Part shown: positions 23,213 to 32,391 of the stretch, in pieces
Numbering within the stretch: the stretch's first letter is position 1
How the letters are laid out: every line of letters starts with the position of its first letter
NCBI GenBank assembly: GCA_041390145.1
Contig: JAWKQM010000019.1
Location: 1 to 33,560, forward strand
Source of the DNA: Gemmatimonadales bacterium
GTDB taxonomy: Bacteria > Gemmatimonadota > Gemmatimonadetes > Gemmatimonadales > GWC2-71-9
Direction of reading: 5' to 3'
Length of the DNA: 33,560 bases
Translations under genes and position numbers: made by a program
The notes under the pieces: generated by a model
The model's input: the letters and a program-made list of their open reading frames with translations, nothing else
Told to the model about the DNA's origin: nothing
Databases searched by the model: none

Positions 23213-24949
23213 TGGCTCCCGAGCCCGCCGGTCAGTTCCTGCCAGAGGAGCTCATGCATCCACGAAGCGGAGAGGCTGTGGTCGCAATCGGGGAGGTAGG
23301 CAATCGGCACCTGGCCGCTCCGTTCCAGCCGGGGGAGTACCCAGCCGGCTCCGACCCGCAGGAGGGCCTCCCCCGGATCTCCCACCGAAAAGACGAAGCG
23401 CAGCGCCGTGCCGCGCGCCACGACCTCCTCCAGTTCGCGCCCCAGGTCCTCTGCCGGCGGAAGGCCGATGGCTCGCCGAAGGTTGCGGACCAGTCCGGTG
23501 GCCCGGTCGGCCGCCCGGTGGGCCAGCACCTCTAAGATGGGGCGAAGCTTCACCTGCCCGCGCAGCAGCTTGAGCCATTTGTCGAGTCGCATAGCGGACT
23601 GCTGATACTGCGCCGCCGCCTGAACCATCTGGAAGGGAGGGTAGGCGAGCGTCATGCCGTCCTTCCAGAAGAACACCAGCGGATTCACCACCGTGATGCC
23701 GTCCATCGCCAGGCCCGCCACCGCCCCCTTGAATCCGTGGTACGCGCCGGAGCAGAGCCCCGACACCTCCACGCGGGCAATGCCTGGCCGACCACGGACA
23801 AATGCAATGGCCGTCGCCAGGTCGCCGATGGCGTTTGCCGTGTAGACGTCATTATCCGGCGCTCCCGGGTGCGGCGCGCTGTCGCCGATGCCGCCCACAT
23901 CGTACCGGAGCACCAGCCACCCCTGCCGTGCCAGCCGCCGCGCAAACTTCACGTACATCCGCCCGTTGCCGATGTGGTGGTTCGAGCCGGAGTTGAGGAG
24001 GAGGAGTGCCCGTGTCGGTGGCGGCCCAACGGGAGTGGTCACAACGCCAAAGAGGCGGTGTGCATCGTCAAGGAAATGGGCGCTCTCCTCGACCCCCGGT
24101 GAAACGGAGACCGGTCCCGTCAGGGCTTGCTTTGCGGTGTGCTGGGTCGCTTCTGCTGGAAACTGAGCGGTCAGCCACTTGGTGAAGGTGCCCAGCATCT
24201 GTTCCGGCACCTCGGCCTCGTGCGGGTCGAGCACCATCTCCACGAAGCCGGGGAGGACATGCTGATCGACCGCCGCGCTGAGTTCCTCCAGCCGGGCGCA
24301 CCAGGCGGCGTTCGGCGGGCGGTCGTCGCGGTCCAGTATCAGGCACACGGGTGCCGGCGGTGTCGGCATCGCGGCCAGGTCCACCCGGGTGATCGACTCC
24401 CGCGTCTCCGCCGCCAGCAGGAGCCCGACGCTCTCGGATACACCCTCGGGAAGGGCAAACTCCGGCGGCGGTTCAGCCCTGCCCATCGCCGCCTGCAGCG
24501 CGCGTACTTCGCGGAGCCACGCTCTTCCGTTCACGACCGGCGCAATACAGGCGAACCCCGCCACATCGCCCCGCCCCGCGGCCGCGAGCGCTGCGATCGT
24601 CGCGCCGAGCCGCACGCCGAGGAGGCAGACGTCGGTCACCCGCTGGAGCGGCGGAGTTCGTCGATAGCGGACCCGACACTCCGCTGCCACGCCTCCCACC
24701 GGCCGGGGTCGGGTCTTCCCCTGCCGAGTCTCCGGTGCCGTCATAGTCAAATCGCAATGACGGGTAGCCGAGGGCGGCCGCCGCCTCGGCGAAGTGCCGC
24801 AGCCCGACGTCAGGCGCTTCGTATCCAAAGGGATTGCAGATGATGAGCCCGGTCGTCCTCGAGGGCGCCTCGGCAGGAGCTCCGATGGGCCAGCCGAGGA
24901 GGGGGGCGATCGGTGGGGTCGAAGTAGCGCGGTTCGGCGGACAGTTCAA
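23209..24949 (-). CDS. Two-domain alpha/beta hydrolase, N-terminal part frame-broken
   Basis: Pieces join to a protein of about 580 residues with two hydrolase folds. Domain 1 begins with a family-like AEPRYFDPTDRP and PLLGW, then GLIICNPFGYEAP, LRFDYDGTGDSAG, GRWEAWQRSVGSAIDELRRS and LLGVRLGATIAALAA. Arg stands where the nucleophile Ser would be, so this domain may be non-catalytic. Domain 2 has LLLNSGSNHHIG, LRYDVGGIGDS, nucleophile elbow VSGLCSGAYHGFKGA with Cys, an Asp in FSVGDPGEA, and His in LPDCDHSLS: a Cys-Asp-His set. Frame changes lie near 24905, 24710 and 24645; from about 24640 down to the stop at 23209 the frame is intact. Similar proteins occur with exosortase and aminoacyl-carrier-protein genes. 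The start (TTG 24949 or a nearby codon) is unresolved. Confidence 0.78.
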
Positions 24950-27474
24950 GCCGGCGAAACCTTGGCCGCGGCCTCTGAGTTGAGGGCGCGCACCGTTCCC
25001 CGGGGCACCCGCGGCTCCGCCGCCGCCCCGCCGCGGGGCATCGGTGTGAGGACACGTGATGCGCCCGGCTGGAGGTGGAAGTAATTGTCACTGCAGTCAA
25101 GTGCTCGACGTCCACCAGGACCGACTGTGCAAAGCGGCGTGTCGCGACCAGCAACTCGTGGGAGCCGCTGTCGGAGGTCCGTAGCTGCGCACTCAGCCCG
25201 ATGTCGAGCTCGCGTGCGCTCGGCCACCCGCCCACGAACCAGAACGACCGGGCAAGCTCCCGGCCTTCGGTGCTCCGCAGTTCGGCCGCCAGGACATCGA
25301 ACGATGCCGGGCCGAAGCGGTAGGCGTAGGAGAGGTCTCGGAACTCGTCGAACAGCTCCCCTGCGTTGAGTTCGAGCGCGCCCCGGACTGGGATGGTGAT
25401 CTGTCGTGTCGCGTTCCCGACCCGCACCTCGCCTGCGCGCCACAGGGTCAGGGAGAGGTCACCAGTCAAGGTCTCGGCGGTGTCGTTCGCGAGGTGGACG
25501 CCAATGCCGTTGCCGCCCTCGTCAGAGAGGTGCAGCGCGACCGGTGCCATTGCCCGGCGCAGGTAGTGCCAGGCAGCCTTCGGAACGCCTGTGGCGTCCA
25601 CGACGCCCCATCCCGCGCCCGGCCAGAGGTCGCGAAGGAACCAGATGAGTCCGCCGCGCGTCGGCGACCGCTTCCGTCGCCACTCCCCGAAGGTCTGCGC
25701 CATCACCTCGCCGGTCACCACCCGACCCAGCGCGAGGTAGCGGTCGTGGTCTCCATAGCGGAGGGCCGCGGGATCCACCCCGAACAGCCGCTCGAGATAG
25801 TGATCCCGGACATCGTCGAAGTCCCATCCCGCGCCGAGGTCCCGCGGCGATCGAGCCTTCCATTCCGCCTGGTGCACCTTGACCCCTTGCCCGCCGGGCT
25901 GCGCCGCGAGTGAGCGCTCCTCTCGGGCACATTCGCAAAGGCGAGGCACTCCGAGGCGAACCGCACCTCGGCGCGGCGTGCATCCTCCAGCGGCCGCAGG
26001 TAGGCGCCGACGCCGTAGTACGAGGCCGTGCCCGCGCTCCCTTGATGGGGGAAGGTCCCGCCGTGCGCCGAGGAGGGCCAGTAGGGCGTGCCGGGAAGGA
26101 GCGCATTCGAGATTGCCGCCAGCTCCGAGTGAAGAGCGCCGGGGCCCAGAGGGCGCTCGGCTCCCCACATCGCCGCCTGCTGCTCCCTTCGCTGTTGCCG
26201 CAGAGCACGGCGAGCGAGCGCCCCTGGAACCGGGCGAGCTGCTGGGCGGCCTCGCTGGTGACCTGCTCCATGAATGCCGCGTCGTCCGCCGGGTAGTCCA
26301 TGTTCGCGAACATGAAGTCCTGCCAAACAGGACGCCCCGCCAGTCGCATTCGTCGAGGAAGGAGTCCGTTTCGTACACCATCGTCCCGCCCACCCGGGCA
26401 TGTTCATCCCGGCGGCAGTGGACGGTCGAGGGCCCGGGCGAGGGCTGCCGGTTCATTCTCGAACGAGACCGGATCGAGCGGCGTCCAGCAGGCACCCCGG
26501 CAGAAGATCGGGACGCCGTTCACCTCGATCGAGAAGCCGTCGCCCGACCTATCCAGGGAGATGTCCCGAAATCCGATCTTCCCGAGATCGACCGAGGTGA
26601 CGCCGGCGCCGTGCGTCACGTCGATCCGGGCCGCGTACAGCGCGGGCGTGCCATGGGTATGGGGCCACCACCGTTCCACGTCGGGCACGGTAAGGCGGGC
26701 GGCAAATTGTCCTTCGCCGCCATCCTGTGCCAGGGCAACAGCATGCCCGCGCCCCTCTCGCTCGACGACGAGCGATGCCGCACCCGGCGCTGCACCGTCG
26801 AGCGCCTTGATCGTACAGGTGAAGTCCAGCACCCCGTCGCCGGTGGCTTGCATGCGGACATCGCCGACCATGATGCCCCGGTGCCGCTCCACGCGAACCG
26901 GGCGCCACGGACCGACGGCTGCCGCCGGTGGTGACCAGCCCGGCGTCCGTCCGAGCAGCGTCGTCCGGAACCAGCGGAGCTGCTGGTTCTCGATCATCGG
27001 CGCGCGCCAGCGGGGACGAGGGCGTCGCGCCGAGAGCGCATGGTCGAGGGCGTGGAACCGGATGAGGAGTTCGTTGTCGGGCCGGAGCAGGGAGTCCACT
27101 CGGCGCTCGTGCCCGGTGAACATTCCCACGGAGGAGAGCAGTGGTTCGCCGTTCAGCCACACATCCGCGATGGTGGCCAGTCCGTCGAAGCAGAGCCAGA
27201 TCTGTTCCCCTGCTTCAGCAACTGGGGTCGTGAATCGGGCTCTGTACCACCAGTCGTCGGCGTCGAACCGGCGGGCGCTGGCGTCGAGGCTCCAGCGCCC
27301 TGCCGCCCGGAGGGCGGCGGCGGCGGTCATCGGCGCGGGGCAGGGGATCCAGTCGAGGGAGGTGCCGATGTCGGAGGGGTGAACGATGGCGCCGGGAGGG
27401 CAGGGGGCAACCTCCCAGCCCTCGCCGAGTGGCTCGTCGGCGTGGCCGGAGATGCTCCGCACTCGGCCACGCAC
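24946..27474 (-). pseudogene. GH2 beta-mannosidase-like protein, frame-broken
   Basis: Pieces in three frames give a glycoside hydrolase family 2 protein of about 840 residues. The sugar-binding domain has DDWWYRARF and FDGLATIADVWLNGEPLL, the sandwich includes WWPHTHGTPALY, and the TIM barrel includes ARVGGTMVYETDSFLDECD, VWQDFMFANMDYP and LCGNSEG. Glu of the NSE triplet is the usual acid/base. After 25910 a long intact stretch holds the rest of the barrel and a C-terminal beta domain. At least six frame changes occur between 26420 and 25910, and one more near 25080. The start GTG 27474 has GAGG 5 bases upstream and follows the carrier-protein stop by 7 bases. The mannoside role is from family likeness; in this operon the natural substrate is unknown. 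Confidence 0.75.
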
Positions 27475-27481
27475 GTGGACC

Positions 27482-27745
27482 TCAGCCCCCGACGAGTTCG
27501 TCGATGGCGGACCGGATGGCGGAGACGCTCTCGAAGACCCCGCGCTTGAGCATGTGATCGGGAAACTCCACGTCGAACTCACCTTCGAGCGCCAGCATCA
27601 CGTTGACGCTGGCGTGCGACGTCATCCCGGCCTGGTAGAGGTCGGCGTCGTCGGCAAGAGTGGCCGTATCGACGGAGAGGCGCCCGTGCTCCTTGAGGAT
27701 GCGTCGGATGCTTTCGCTGCGGGCCGTGGTGGTCGAATCGGTCAT
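27482..27745 (-). CDS. Acyl/aminoacyl carrier protein
   Basis: An 87-residue four-helix carrier protein. The phosphopantetheine site is Ser43 in DLYQAGMTSHASVNVML, where the usual Asp of the Asp-Ser pair is Thr42. The third and fourth helices (FPDHMLKRGVFESVSAIRSAIDEL) are normal. The Thr-Ser site is what I recall for carrier proteins served by seryl-tRNA-synthetase-like amino acid:[carrier protein] ligases, and such a ligase lies three genes upstream. It overlaps the AcpS-type gene by one base (TGATG). It should therefore be modified by that transferase and loaded with an amino acid, probably small, by the ligase. No fatty-acid or polyketide synthase is nearby. Confidence 0.9.
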   Translation of the reverse strand: MTDSTTTARSESIRRILKEHGRLSVDTATLADDADLYQAGMTSHASVNVMLALEGEFDVEFPDHMLKRGVFESVSAIRSAIDELVGG

Positions 27746-28149
27746 CAGTGCGTGGTCTCGTGGTGGGTGGTGATAACGACCGCGGTGGCGTAGTCGCCCT
27801 CGTGGCTCATGCTCAGGGAAATGGTGCTGACACCGAGTCGCGCGGCCGCCTCGCGCACGGAACCGTGCAGGGTCAGGTCGCAGGTCCCGGAAGGCTGGCG
27901 TCGCACCTCAATATGGCGCCAGTCGCACGGATCCTCCACCAGGCCCAGCGCCTTCATCGTGGCCTCCTTGGCGGCAAAACGGGCCGCGAGTCGCTCGGAG
28001 GCTGCTGCAGGGGCGGATGTGGCGTAGGCAATCTCGCCCTCGGTGAACACCCGGCGCAGGAACCGATCGCCGAACAGGTCCACCGATTCCGTGACCCGGC
28101 TCACCTGGACCAGGTCGATGCCGACTCGGAGGGCGGGGGAGGTGGTCAC
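27745..28149 (-). CDS. AcpS-type 4'-phosphopantetheinyl transferase
   Basis: A 134-residue holo-ACP synthase family protein. The Mg-binding Asp is in RVGIDLVQVSRV and the second acidic residue is in the ERLAARFAAKEATMKALG helix. The final strand ISLSMSHEGDYATAVVI is also characteristic. It moves phosphopantetheine from CoA to the carrier-protein serine. It is placed directly before the carrier-protein gene and overlaps it by one base, so it is probably dedicated to that protein, although it could also be the cell's general AcpS. GTG start 28149 overlaps the DUF1839 stop by 4 bases. Confidence 0.92.
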   Translation of the reverse strand: MTTSPALRVGIDLVQVSRVTESVDLFGDRFLRRVFTEGEIAYATSAPAAASERLAARFAAKEATMKALGLVEDPCDWRHIEVRRQPSGTCDLTLHGSVREAAARLGVSTISLSMSHEGDYATAVVITTHHETTH

Positions 28150-29156
28150 GCCGGAACTCCGGTGGAAGCCGTCGCCACGGCTCGGTCAAGGACAGCCATC
28201 CCCGACTCCCATGCCGTGGCCATCTCGTCAAACAATGGGCTGGCGTCAAACGGCTTCTTGCTGTTCACCGCGCGGGCCGCCTTGAGGATGAACGTCTTGC
28301 ACAGCGCGCTCACCTGCAGGAAGCTGGCGGCAGCGGGCGCGAGCTCGGGTCGACTCCCGGCATCGGCCAGCCACTTCACATGCATCGAAAGCAATTCCGC
28401 CGCCGCGCCCAGCTGCCGGGTGGTCGCAAACGCCCAGGCGTGATAGTGGGCCAGCCCGAGTTCCTGCAGCCTGGGCAGCTCCTGTTCGAAACGCGCCTGG
28501 AACCGCCGGACAGGATTGGTGGCCGGTCGGCGATCGAGATACACCCCGAGGCGGGCGAACGCCATCTGCGCCAGCTCCGGGGACGGCCGGTGCACCATCC
28601 GGTCCACCCGCACCAGTTCGGCGAAGAGCGGGAGGAAGGTGGGGTCGCGCGGCACGCCCACCCGGAAGAGTTGGTCGAAGTCTTCCCCCTCGAGCTCGAA
28701 ATAGCCGGCGTTGTGGAAGTAACCGAGGCGCTTGGCTCCTTCGTCAAGATCCGCGAGCACGATGGTGGACTTCACGTGATTGCGCTGGTAGTCGGTGCCC
28801 GATGTGTCCGGGAGCCAGAACGAGTCGGCCTCCGTGCTGATGAACTTCCCCTCGGCGAGGTGGTGCCGGGCGTGCTCGAGCAGGGGCAGCCAAACGTTCA
28901 TCTCCTGGATATCCACGCCATAGAGGACCCGAAGGTCTTCATGGTTCGGCTTCATGAAGGTGAAATTATCGCCCTCGAAATCGATGGCGGCGGTGACGCC
29001 GAGTGCCGCCAGCGGTTCGAGCCCCAGTGCGTGCAGCATCTCGATGATGACGTCCACGTAGCAGTTCCGCTCGACCCAGTGGCAGTCGGGGGCGTGGACG
29101 GCGTGTCGCTGGTAGTCGGCGGCCGAGAGGCCGGGAAGCACCTGCTGTCGGCTCAC
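28146..29156 (-). CDS. DUF1839 family protein
   Basis: The 336-residue product matches what I recall of the DUF1839 family (PF08893), which accompanies amino acid:[carrier protein] ligases in several proteobacteria and has no settled function. Visible features are HWVERNCYVDVIIEMLHALG with a conserved Glu-Arg-Asn-Cys, DFEGDNFTFMKPNHEDLRVLYGVDIQEMN, HNAGYFELEGEDFDQLF, and a helical C-terminal half. There is no signal peptide or membrane segment. The Cys in RNCYVD and the charged strands would suit a transferase that takes the aminoacyl group from the carrier protein; that is speculation. It has GTGA overlaps on both sides with the ligase and the AcpS genes. Confidence 0.85.
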   Translation of the reverse strand: MSRQQVLPGLSAADYQRHAVHAPDCHWVERNCYVDVIIEMLHALGLEPLAALGVTAAIDFEGDNFTFMKPNHEDLRVLYGVDIQEMNVWLPLLEHARHHLAEGKFISTEADSFWLPDTSGTDYQRNHVKSTIVLADLDEGAKRLGYFHNAGYFELEGEDFDQLFRVGVPRDPTFLPLFAELVRVDRMVHRPSPELAQMAFARLGVYLDRRPATNPVRRFQARFEQELPRLQELGLAHYHAWAFATTRQLGAAAELLSMHVKWLADAGSRPELAPAAASFLQVSALCKTFILKAARAVNSKKPFDASPLFDEMATAWESGMAVLDRAVATASTGVPA

Positions 29157-30061
29157 GGCCAGAGACGGGCCCGCACTGTGGCGGGCCAGGCGTTCGGGTC
29201 GAAGCCGTGGGTCTTGAAGAGTGCCATGACCACCCGCTCCAGTCCAAAGCCGAGGCAGGCGGAATGGGCGGTCTCGCCGTCGGGGAGCTTGATGTCGAAC
29301 GCCGAGCCGAACTTGTCCTGGTGGTAATTGAAGGAGCAGCAGGCGGTCGGGTTCTCGAGCGAGACCACCGGAATCAGCACCTCGAACTTGAGCTTCTGTT
29401 CGATCTGACCGGCGGCCAGGATCTTCCCGCCGCGGCCGAAGAAGGGATCGGCGGCCACGTCGGCCTTGGCGGGCAGTTCGAGCGACTCAAGAATGGACAC
29501 GCCGCGCGCGAGCCACTGGTCCCGCCACTGCACAACCATGTCGGGAGTGCCGATCCGGATGAACTCCCGGACCCGGAAGGAGCGCATGCGCGTCGGTTCG
29601 AGCGACGGCTCCTGGCGGTACACCCATGCGAGCATCGTCACATGGCGCCCCTCGGCGGGGACGGTGCCGGTGCACGTCGGATAGAACGGGTAGCAGGCGG
29701 CAGGGTTCATCACCACGTCGGTCTGCCCGAGCGCGTCGCCCCAGGGCTCCCCGGCGCTGATCCGCTGGGAAATGGCCCGCGCCTCGCGCTCGTTCCCCAC
29801 GAAGCTGTGGATGGCGCCGCAGAGGGTCGGGAAGGAATCCATGTAGCCGGTGCGCTCGATGATCATCTTGTCGATCACCGGCGGAAAGGTCATTGACTCG
29901 ACCCCGTCATCCTTGGCGGCCCGCACCACCAGGGCGTCGAACGCCTCGAGGACGTCCTCAAAGACCGGTCCGCGCCCGAAGGCGCCGAGTGGTCCCGCGG
30001 GCACCAGGAGGCCGTGGGCCACGAGCTCGTCGTAGAAGGTGGTGGCGTCGTACGTTGGCAT
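29153..30061 (-). CDS. Amino acid:[carrier protein] ligase (seryl-tRNA synthetase-like)
   Basis: A 302-residue class II aminoacyl-tRNA-synthetase-like catalytic core without a tRNA-binding arm. It activates a small amino acid and loads it on the phosphopantetheine of a partner carrier protein. Motif 2 is in FRVREFIRIG (Glu167, a zinc ligand in the family), motif 3 is SACLGFGLERVVMALF (Arg276), and Cys123 or Cys130 with Cys269 would complete the zinc site. The family prototype from Bradyrhizobium prefers glycine. The ATG at 30061 lies 5 bases after the dehydrogenase stop; a longer frame upstream is a shadow. It overlaps DUF1839 by 4 bases. Confidence 0.92.
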   Translation of the reverse strand: MPTYDATTFYDELVAHGLLVPAGPLGAFGRGPVFEDVLEAFDALVVRAAKDDGVESMTFPPVIDKMIIERTGYMDSFPTLCGAIHSFVGNEREARAISQRISAGEPWGDALGQTDVVMNPAACYPFYPTCTGTVPAEGRHVTMLAWVYRQEPSLEPTRMRSFRVREFIRIGTPDMVVQWRDQWLARGVSILESLELPAKADVAADPFFGRGGKILAAGQIEQKLKFEVLIPVVSLENPTACCSFNYHQDKFGSAFDIKLPDGETAHSACLGFGLERVVMALFKTHGFDPNAWPATVRARLWP

Positions 30062-30066
30062 CGGCG

Positions 30067-31251
30067 TCAGCCCTGCTCGCCCTTGGCCACCAGCAGCATC
30101 GAGGCGCTCTTGGCCAGGATGCGCTCGTTGCCGACCATCAGGGCGCCCGAGAGGGTGTCGCGGTAGTGCCGGCCGACGCTGAAGGGGCTGTCGTTCTTGT
30201 AGCCCATGATGCCGATGATCTGCAGCGCCTTGTGGACAATGGCCGGCGCCGCCTCGGAGGAGCCGATCTTCAGGTTGTTGAACCGGAGCGCCCACGCCAT
30301 GGTGCCGAGCGCCTCGCGATCATCATTGAGGGCGTCGAAGTCCGCGGCGGCGGCCGTGACGTTGCTCCGCATCGCCTGGAGCATCACCGACACCTCGGCC
30401 AGCCGCGTGGCGGTCGGCGGAATGGTGCCGGGCTTCTTGCGGGCGGCGGCGCGGACATAGGCCGCGGCGCGGTTCACCGCGTCCGTGGCGATGCCGGTCC
30501 AGAGGGCCGACCAGAGGATGTGCGAGTACGGCACCATCGACTCCGCCGACGAATCGGCGAAGGAACCGGGGATGATCTGTTCTTCGGGGCCCTCGGACTC
30601 GATCTCGAATGGCGGGCTGCAGGTGCCGCGCATGCCGAGCGTGTCCCACTTCCCCTTCAGGGTCAGCTTGTAATTCTCCGGCCGGACCAGCACCAGGATC
30701 TGGTCGCTGGGGGCCGCATCGGCGGCCCGGCGGCAGGTGACCAGGAGGTCCTCGGCCTCGGCGCCGTACGAAACGGTGGTGGCGTCCTTGACGAGCCTGA
30801 AGCGGCCATTGGCGCGCTCGATGGCGCAGATGCTCGAACGGGTGTCGCCACCGATGCCAACTTCGGAGGTGATCGAGGCCATCAAGATCTGCTTCTCGAC
30901 CAGTTCCCGGAGGTAGCCCTCGAAGAATGCGGACGACCGCGCGTGGCGGACCACGCAGGCCACCTGGATGTGGTGCATCGCGAGGACCATCGCGCTTGAG
31001 CCGCACGACTGGCCGAGGATCATGCACATCTCGACGAGGTCACGCATCGAGGCGCCGGATCCGCCGAGCTCGACGGGCACAAGCGCGGAGAGGATGCGGG
31101 CCTCGCGCAGCGCGGCAAAGGTCTCGGTGGGGAAGCGGGCCTTGGCATCGACGTCGGCCGCGTACTTGGCGGCCACTTCGGTGGCGATGCGACGGGTCCG
31201 GGCGATGAGCTCGCGGCCGTCGGGGGCGGCGACTTGGGTCAGCGGTGACAT
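30067..31251 (-). CDS. Acyl-CoA dehydrogenase family flavoprotein
   Basis: A 394-residue protein with the acyl-CoA dehydrogenase layout. The helical N-terminal domain contains LVPVELGGSGASMRDLVEMC, a FAD/substrate region includes MASITSEVGIGGD, the middle beta domain includes KDATTVSYGAEAEDLLVTCR and TLGMRGTCS, and the C-terminal helical bundle ends in IGIMGYKNDSPFSVGRHYRDTLSGALMVGNERI. The last stretch has the arginine and YRD/Gly features of the flavin site. Glu at the usual catalytic position is not obvious. Its place as first gene of the aminoacyl-carrier-protein operon suggests it oxidises an aminoacyl thioester (for example to a dehydro or imino form), which is inference. ATG 31251 is chosen for the family N-terminus; upstream ATGs at 31290 and 31281 are in frame. 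Confidence 0.88.
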   Translation of the reverse strand: MSPLTQVAAPDGRELIARTRRIATEVAAKYAADVDAKARFPTETFAALREARILSALVPVELGGSGASMRDLVEMCMILGQSCGSSAMVLAMHHIQVACVVRHARSSAFFEGYLRELVEKQILMASITSEVGIGGDTRSSICAIERANGRFRLVKDATTVSYGAEAEDLLVTCRRAADAAPSDQILVLVRPENYKLTLKGKWDTLGMRGTCSPPFEIESEGPEEQIIPGSFADSSAESMVPYSHILWSALWTGIATDAVNRAAAYVRAAARKKPGTIPPTATRLAEVSVMLQAMRSNVTAAAADFDALNDDREALGTMAWALRFNNLKIGSSEAAPAIVHKALQIIGIMGYKNDSPFSVGRHYRDTLSGALMVGNERILAKSASMLLVAKGEQG

Positions 31252-31644
31252 TGGCCTGCCGGGGTAGAAGGGCACTCTCATGTGGCGCACCCCCCGCCAT
31301 CCAGCCTGTCGCGGGGTCGTTTCGCCTTGGACGGCAATCAGTTAGCAATGTCTATGCCCGTGTTGACCAGAACCCGGTGGCTCCGGTCACGGGGCGGTCA
31401 AGTCGGGACGCCGACGGACTTTGGTCCCGACAGTCGCACCTATCTCCATGTTAAACAAGTAGTTGCGAAATCGAAATGGGCCAGCTGGCACCACTCGGCT
31501 CCTTCTCCCCACCGACTTCGGAGCGATGCCCCGATCGGTCTCTGCCGGACAGCGAGCTGAGGGGAATAGGCCTATCCGAGTGGTGTGGCGTTGCCGCTAC
31601 TGCCATCCCCTTAACAGTGGGCTCTCATGGGTGTGGCGGGTGGC
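31252..31644. other. Divergent intergenic region
   Basis: These 393 bases separate the minus-strand aminoacyl-carrier-protein operon from the DUF2306 gene. No supported coding sequence is present; the open frames are short and lack family likeness or ribosome binding sites. The region must hold the operon promoter. It contains an 8-14-8 inverted repeat (31402-31431) and a 10-base palindrome ATAGGCCTAT at 31566-31575. Confidence 0.5.
31402..31431. promoter_or_regulatory. Inverted repeat upstream of the aminoacyl-carrier-protein operon
   Basis: GTCGGGAC (31402-31409) and GTCCCGAC (31424-31431) are perfect inverted arms around a 14-base spacer, about 150 bases upstream of the dehydrogenase start. 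The arrangement would suit a dimeric regulator contacting two half-sites on one face, or a hairpin in the leader RNA. Confidence 0.4.
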
Positions 31645-32391
31645 ATGACAACTGCTAAGTTCAAGTCGTTTCAACCTCTAGACTGGATGCTCCACCCAAT
31701 GTCCCACTCGATGGTTAGCCGCGAACGCCCACCTGCGAAGCGCCTTCCTGCGCTCCGCTGGGCTCGTGGTACGATCATCTGGGGCGGGTTCGCCTTCCTG
31801 GTGCTGTTCGGGGTCCTCTTCCTCATCCGGGACTCGCTGAAATACATCGAGTGGACCGAGGCGGTCTACCGGCGCTTCTGGCCTCAGCGTCACATGCTGG
31901 CGGCCCACGCCCTGACCGCAAGTATCTGCCTGGTCATTGCACCGCTGCAGTTCAGCTCCCGCCTCCGGAACCGATGGCCCATGGTCCACCGGACCATCGG
32001 GTGGACCTATATCGTCGGTGCGCTTGCATCGGGGGCGCTGACCTTCCGGCTCGGCTTCTTCAGCTCCTGCCGGTTGTGTGTTCCACCCTTCGTCATCTGG
32101 TCGGCACTCTTCTTCATCGTGACGGCGCTCGGGGTCCTGATGGCGGTGCGGCGGCAGTTCGACGCCCACCGGCAGTTCATGATCCGAAGCTGGGTACTGA
32201 TGAACGGTTTCGTGTTTGTGCGGCTCGACACCTACTTTCCCTATCCCTTCCCGACCGGCGAGGGAATCGAGCGTCCGGCCATGCTTATCTGGGCCGTCTG
32301 GGTGGTGCCGCTCCTGCTGACCGAGATGTTCCTGAACTGGTCTCCGCTGGTGCGCCGTTCGCTCGCCGCCTCTAGGAAGGCGAGGGTATAG
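31645..32391 (+). CDS. DUF2306 family membrane protein
   Basis: A membrane protein of about 248 residues with roughly five to six hydrophobic segments: IIWGGFAFLVLFGVLFLI, HALTASICLVIAPLQF, TIGWTYIVGALASGALTF, VIWSALFFIVTALGVLMAV and MLIWAVWVVPLLLTEMFL. Family-like features are HMLAAHALTASICL, NRWPMVHRTIGWTYI and DAHRQFMIRSWVLMNGFVFVRL, whose repeated His and Arg residues near membrane edges resemble heme-contacting membrane families. Function of DUF2306 is not established. The start is uncertain: ATG 31627, 31645, 31687 and later Mets are in frame. It overlaps the next gene by one base. Confidence 0.75.
   Translation: MTTAKFKSFQPLDWMLHPMSHSMVSRERPPAKRLPALRWARGTIIWGGFAFLVLFGVLFLIRDSLKYIEWTEAVYRRFWPQRHMLAAHALTASICLVIAPLQFSSRLRNRWPMVHRTIGWTYIVGALASGALTFRLGFFSSCRLCVPPFVIWSALFFIVTALGVLMAVRRQFDAHRQFMIRSWVLMNGFVFVRLDTYFPYPFPTGEGIERPAMLIWAVWVVPLLLTEMFLNWSPLVRRSLAASRKARV

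Noticed and set aside
25879..27549. Plus-strand open frames opposite the GH2 gene
   Set aside because: Arg/Pro/Ser-rich shadows; the minus-strand pieces carry the recognisable GH2 motifs.
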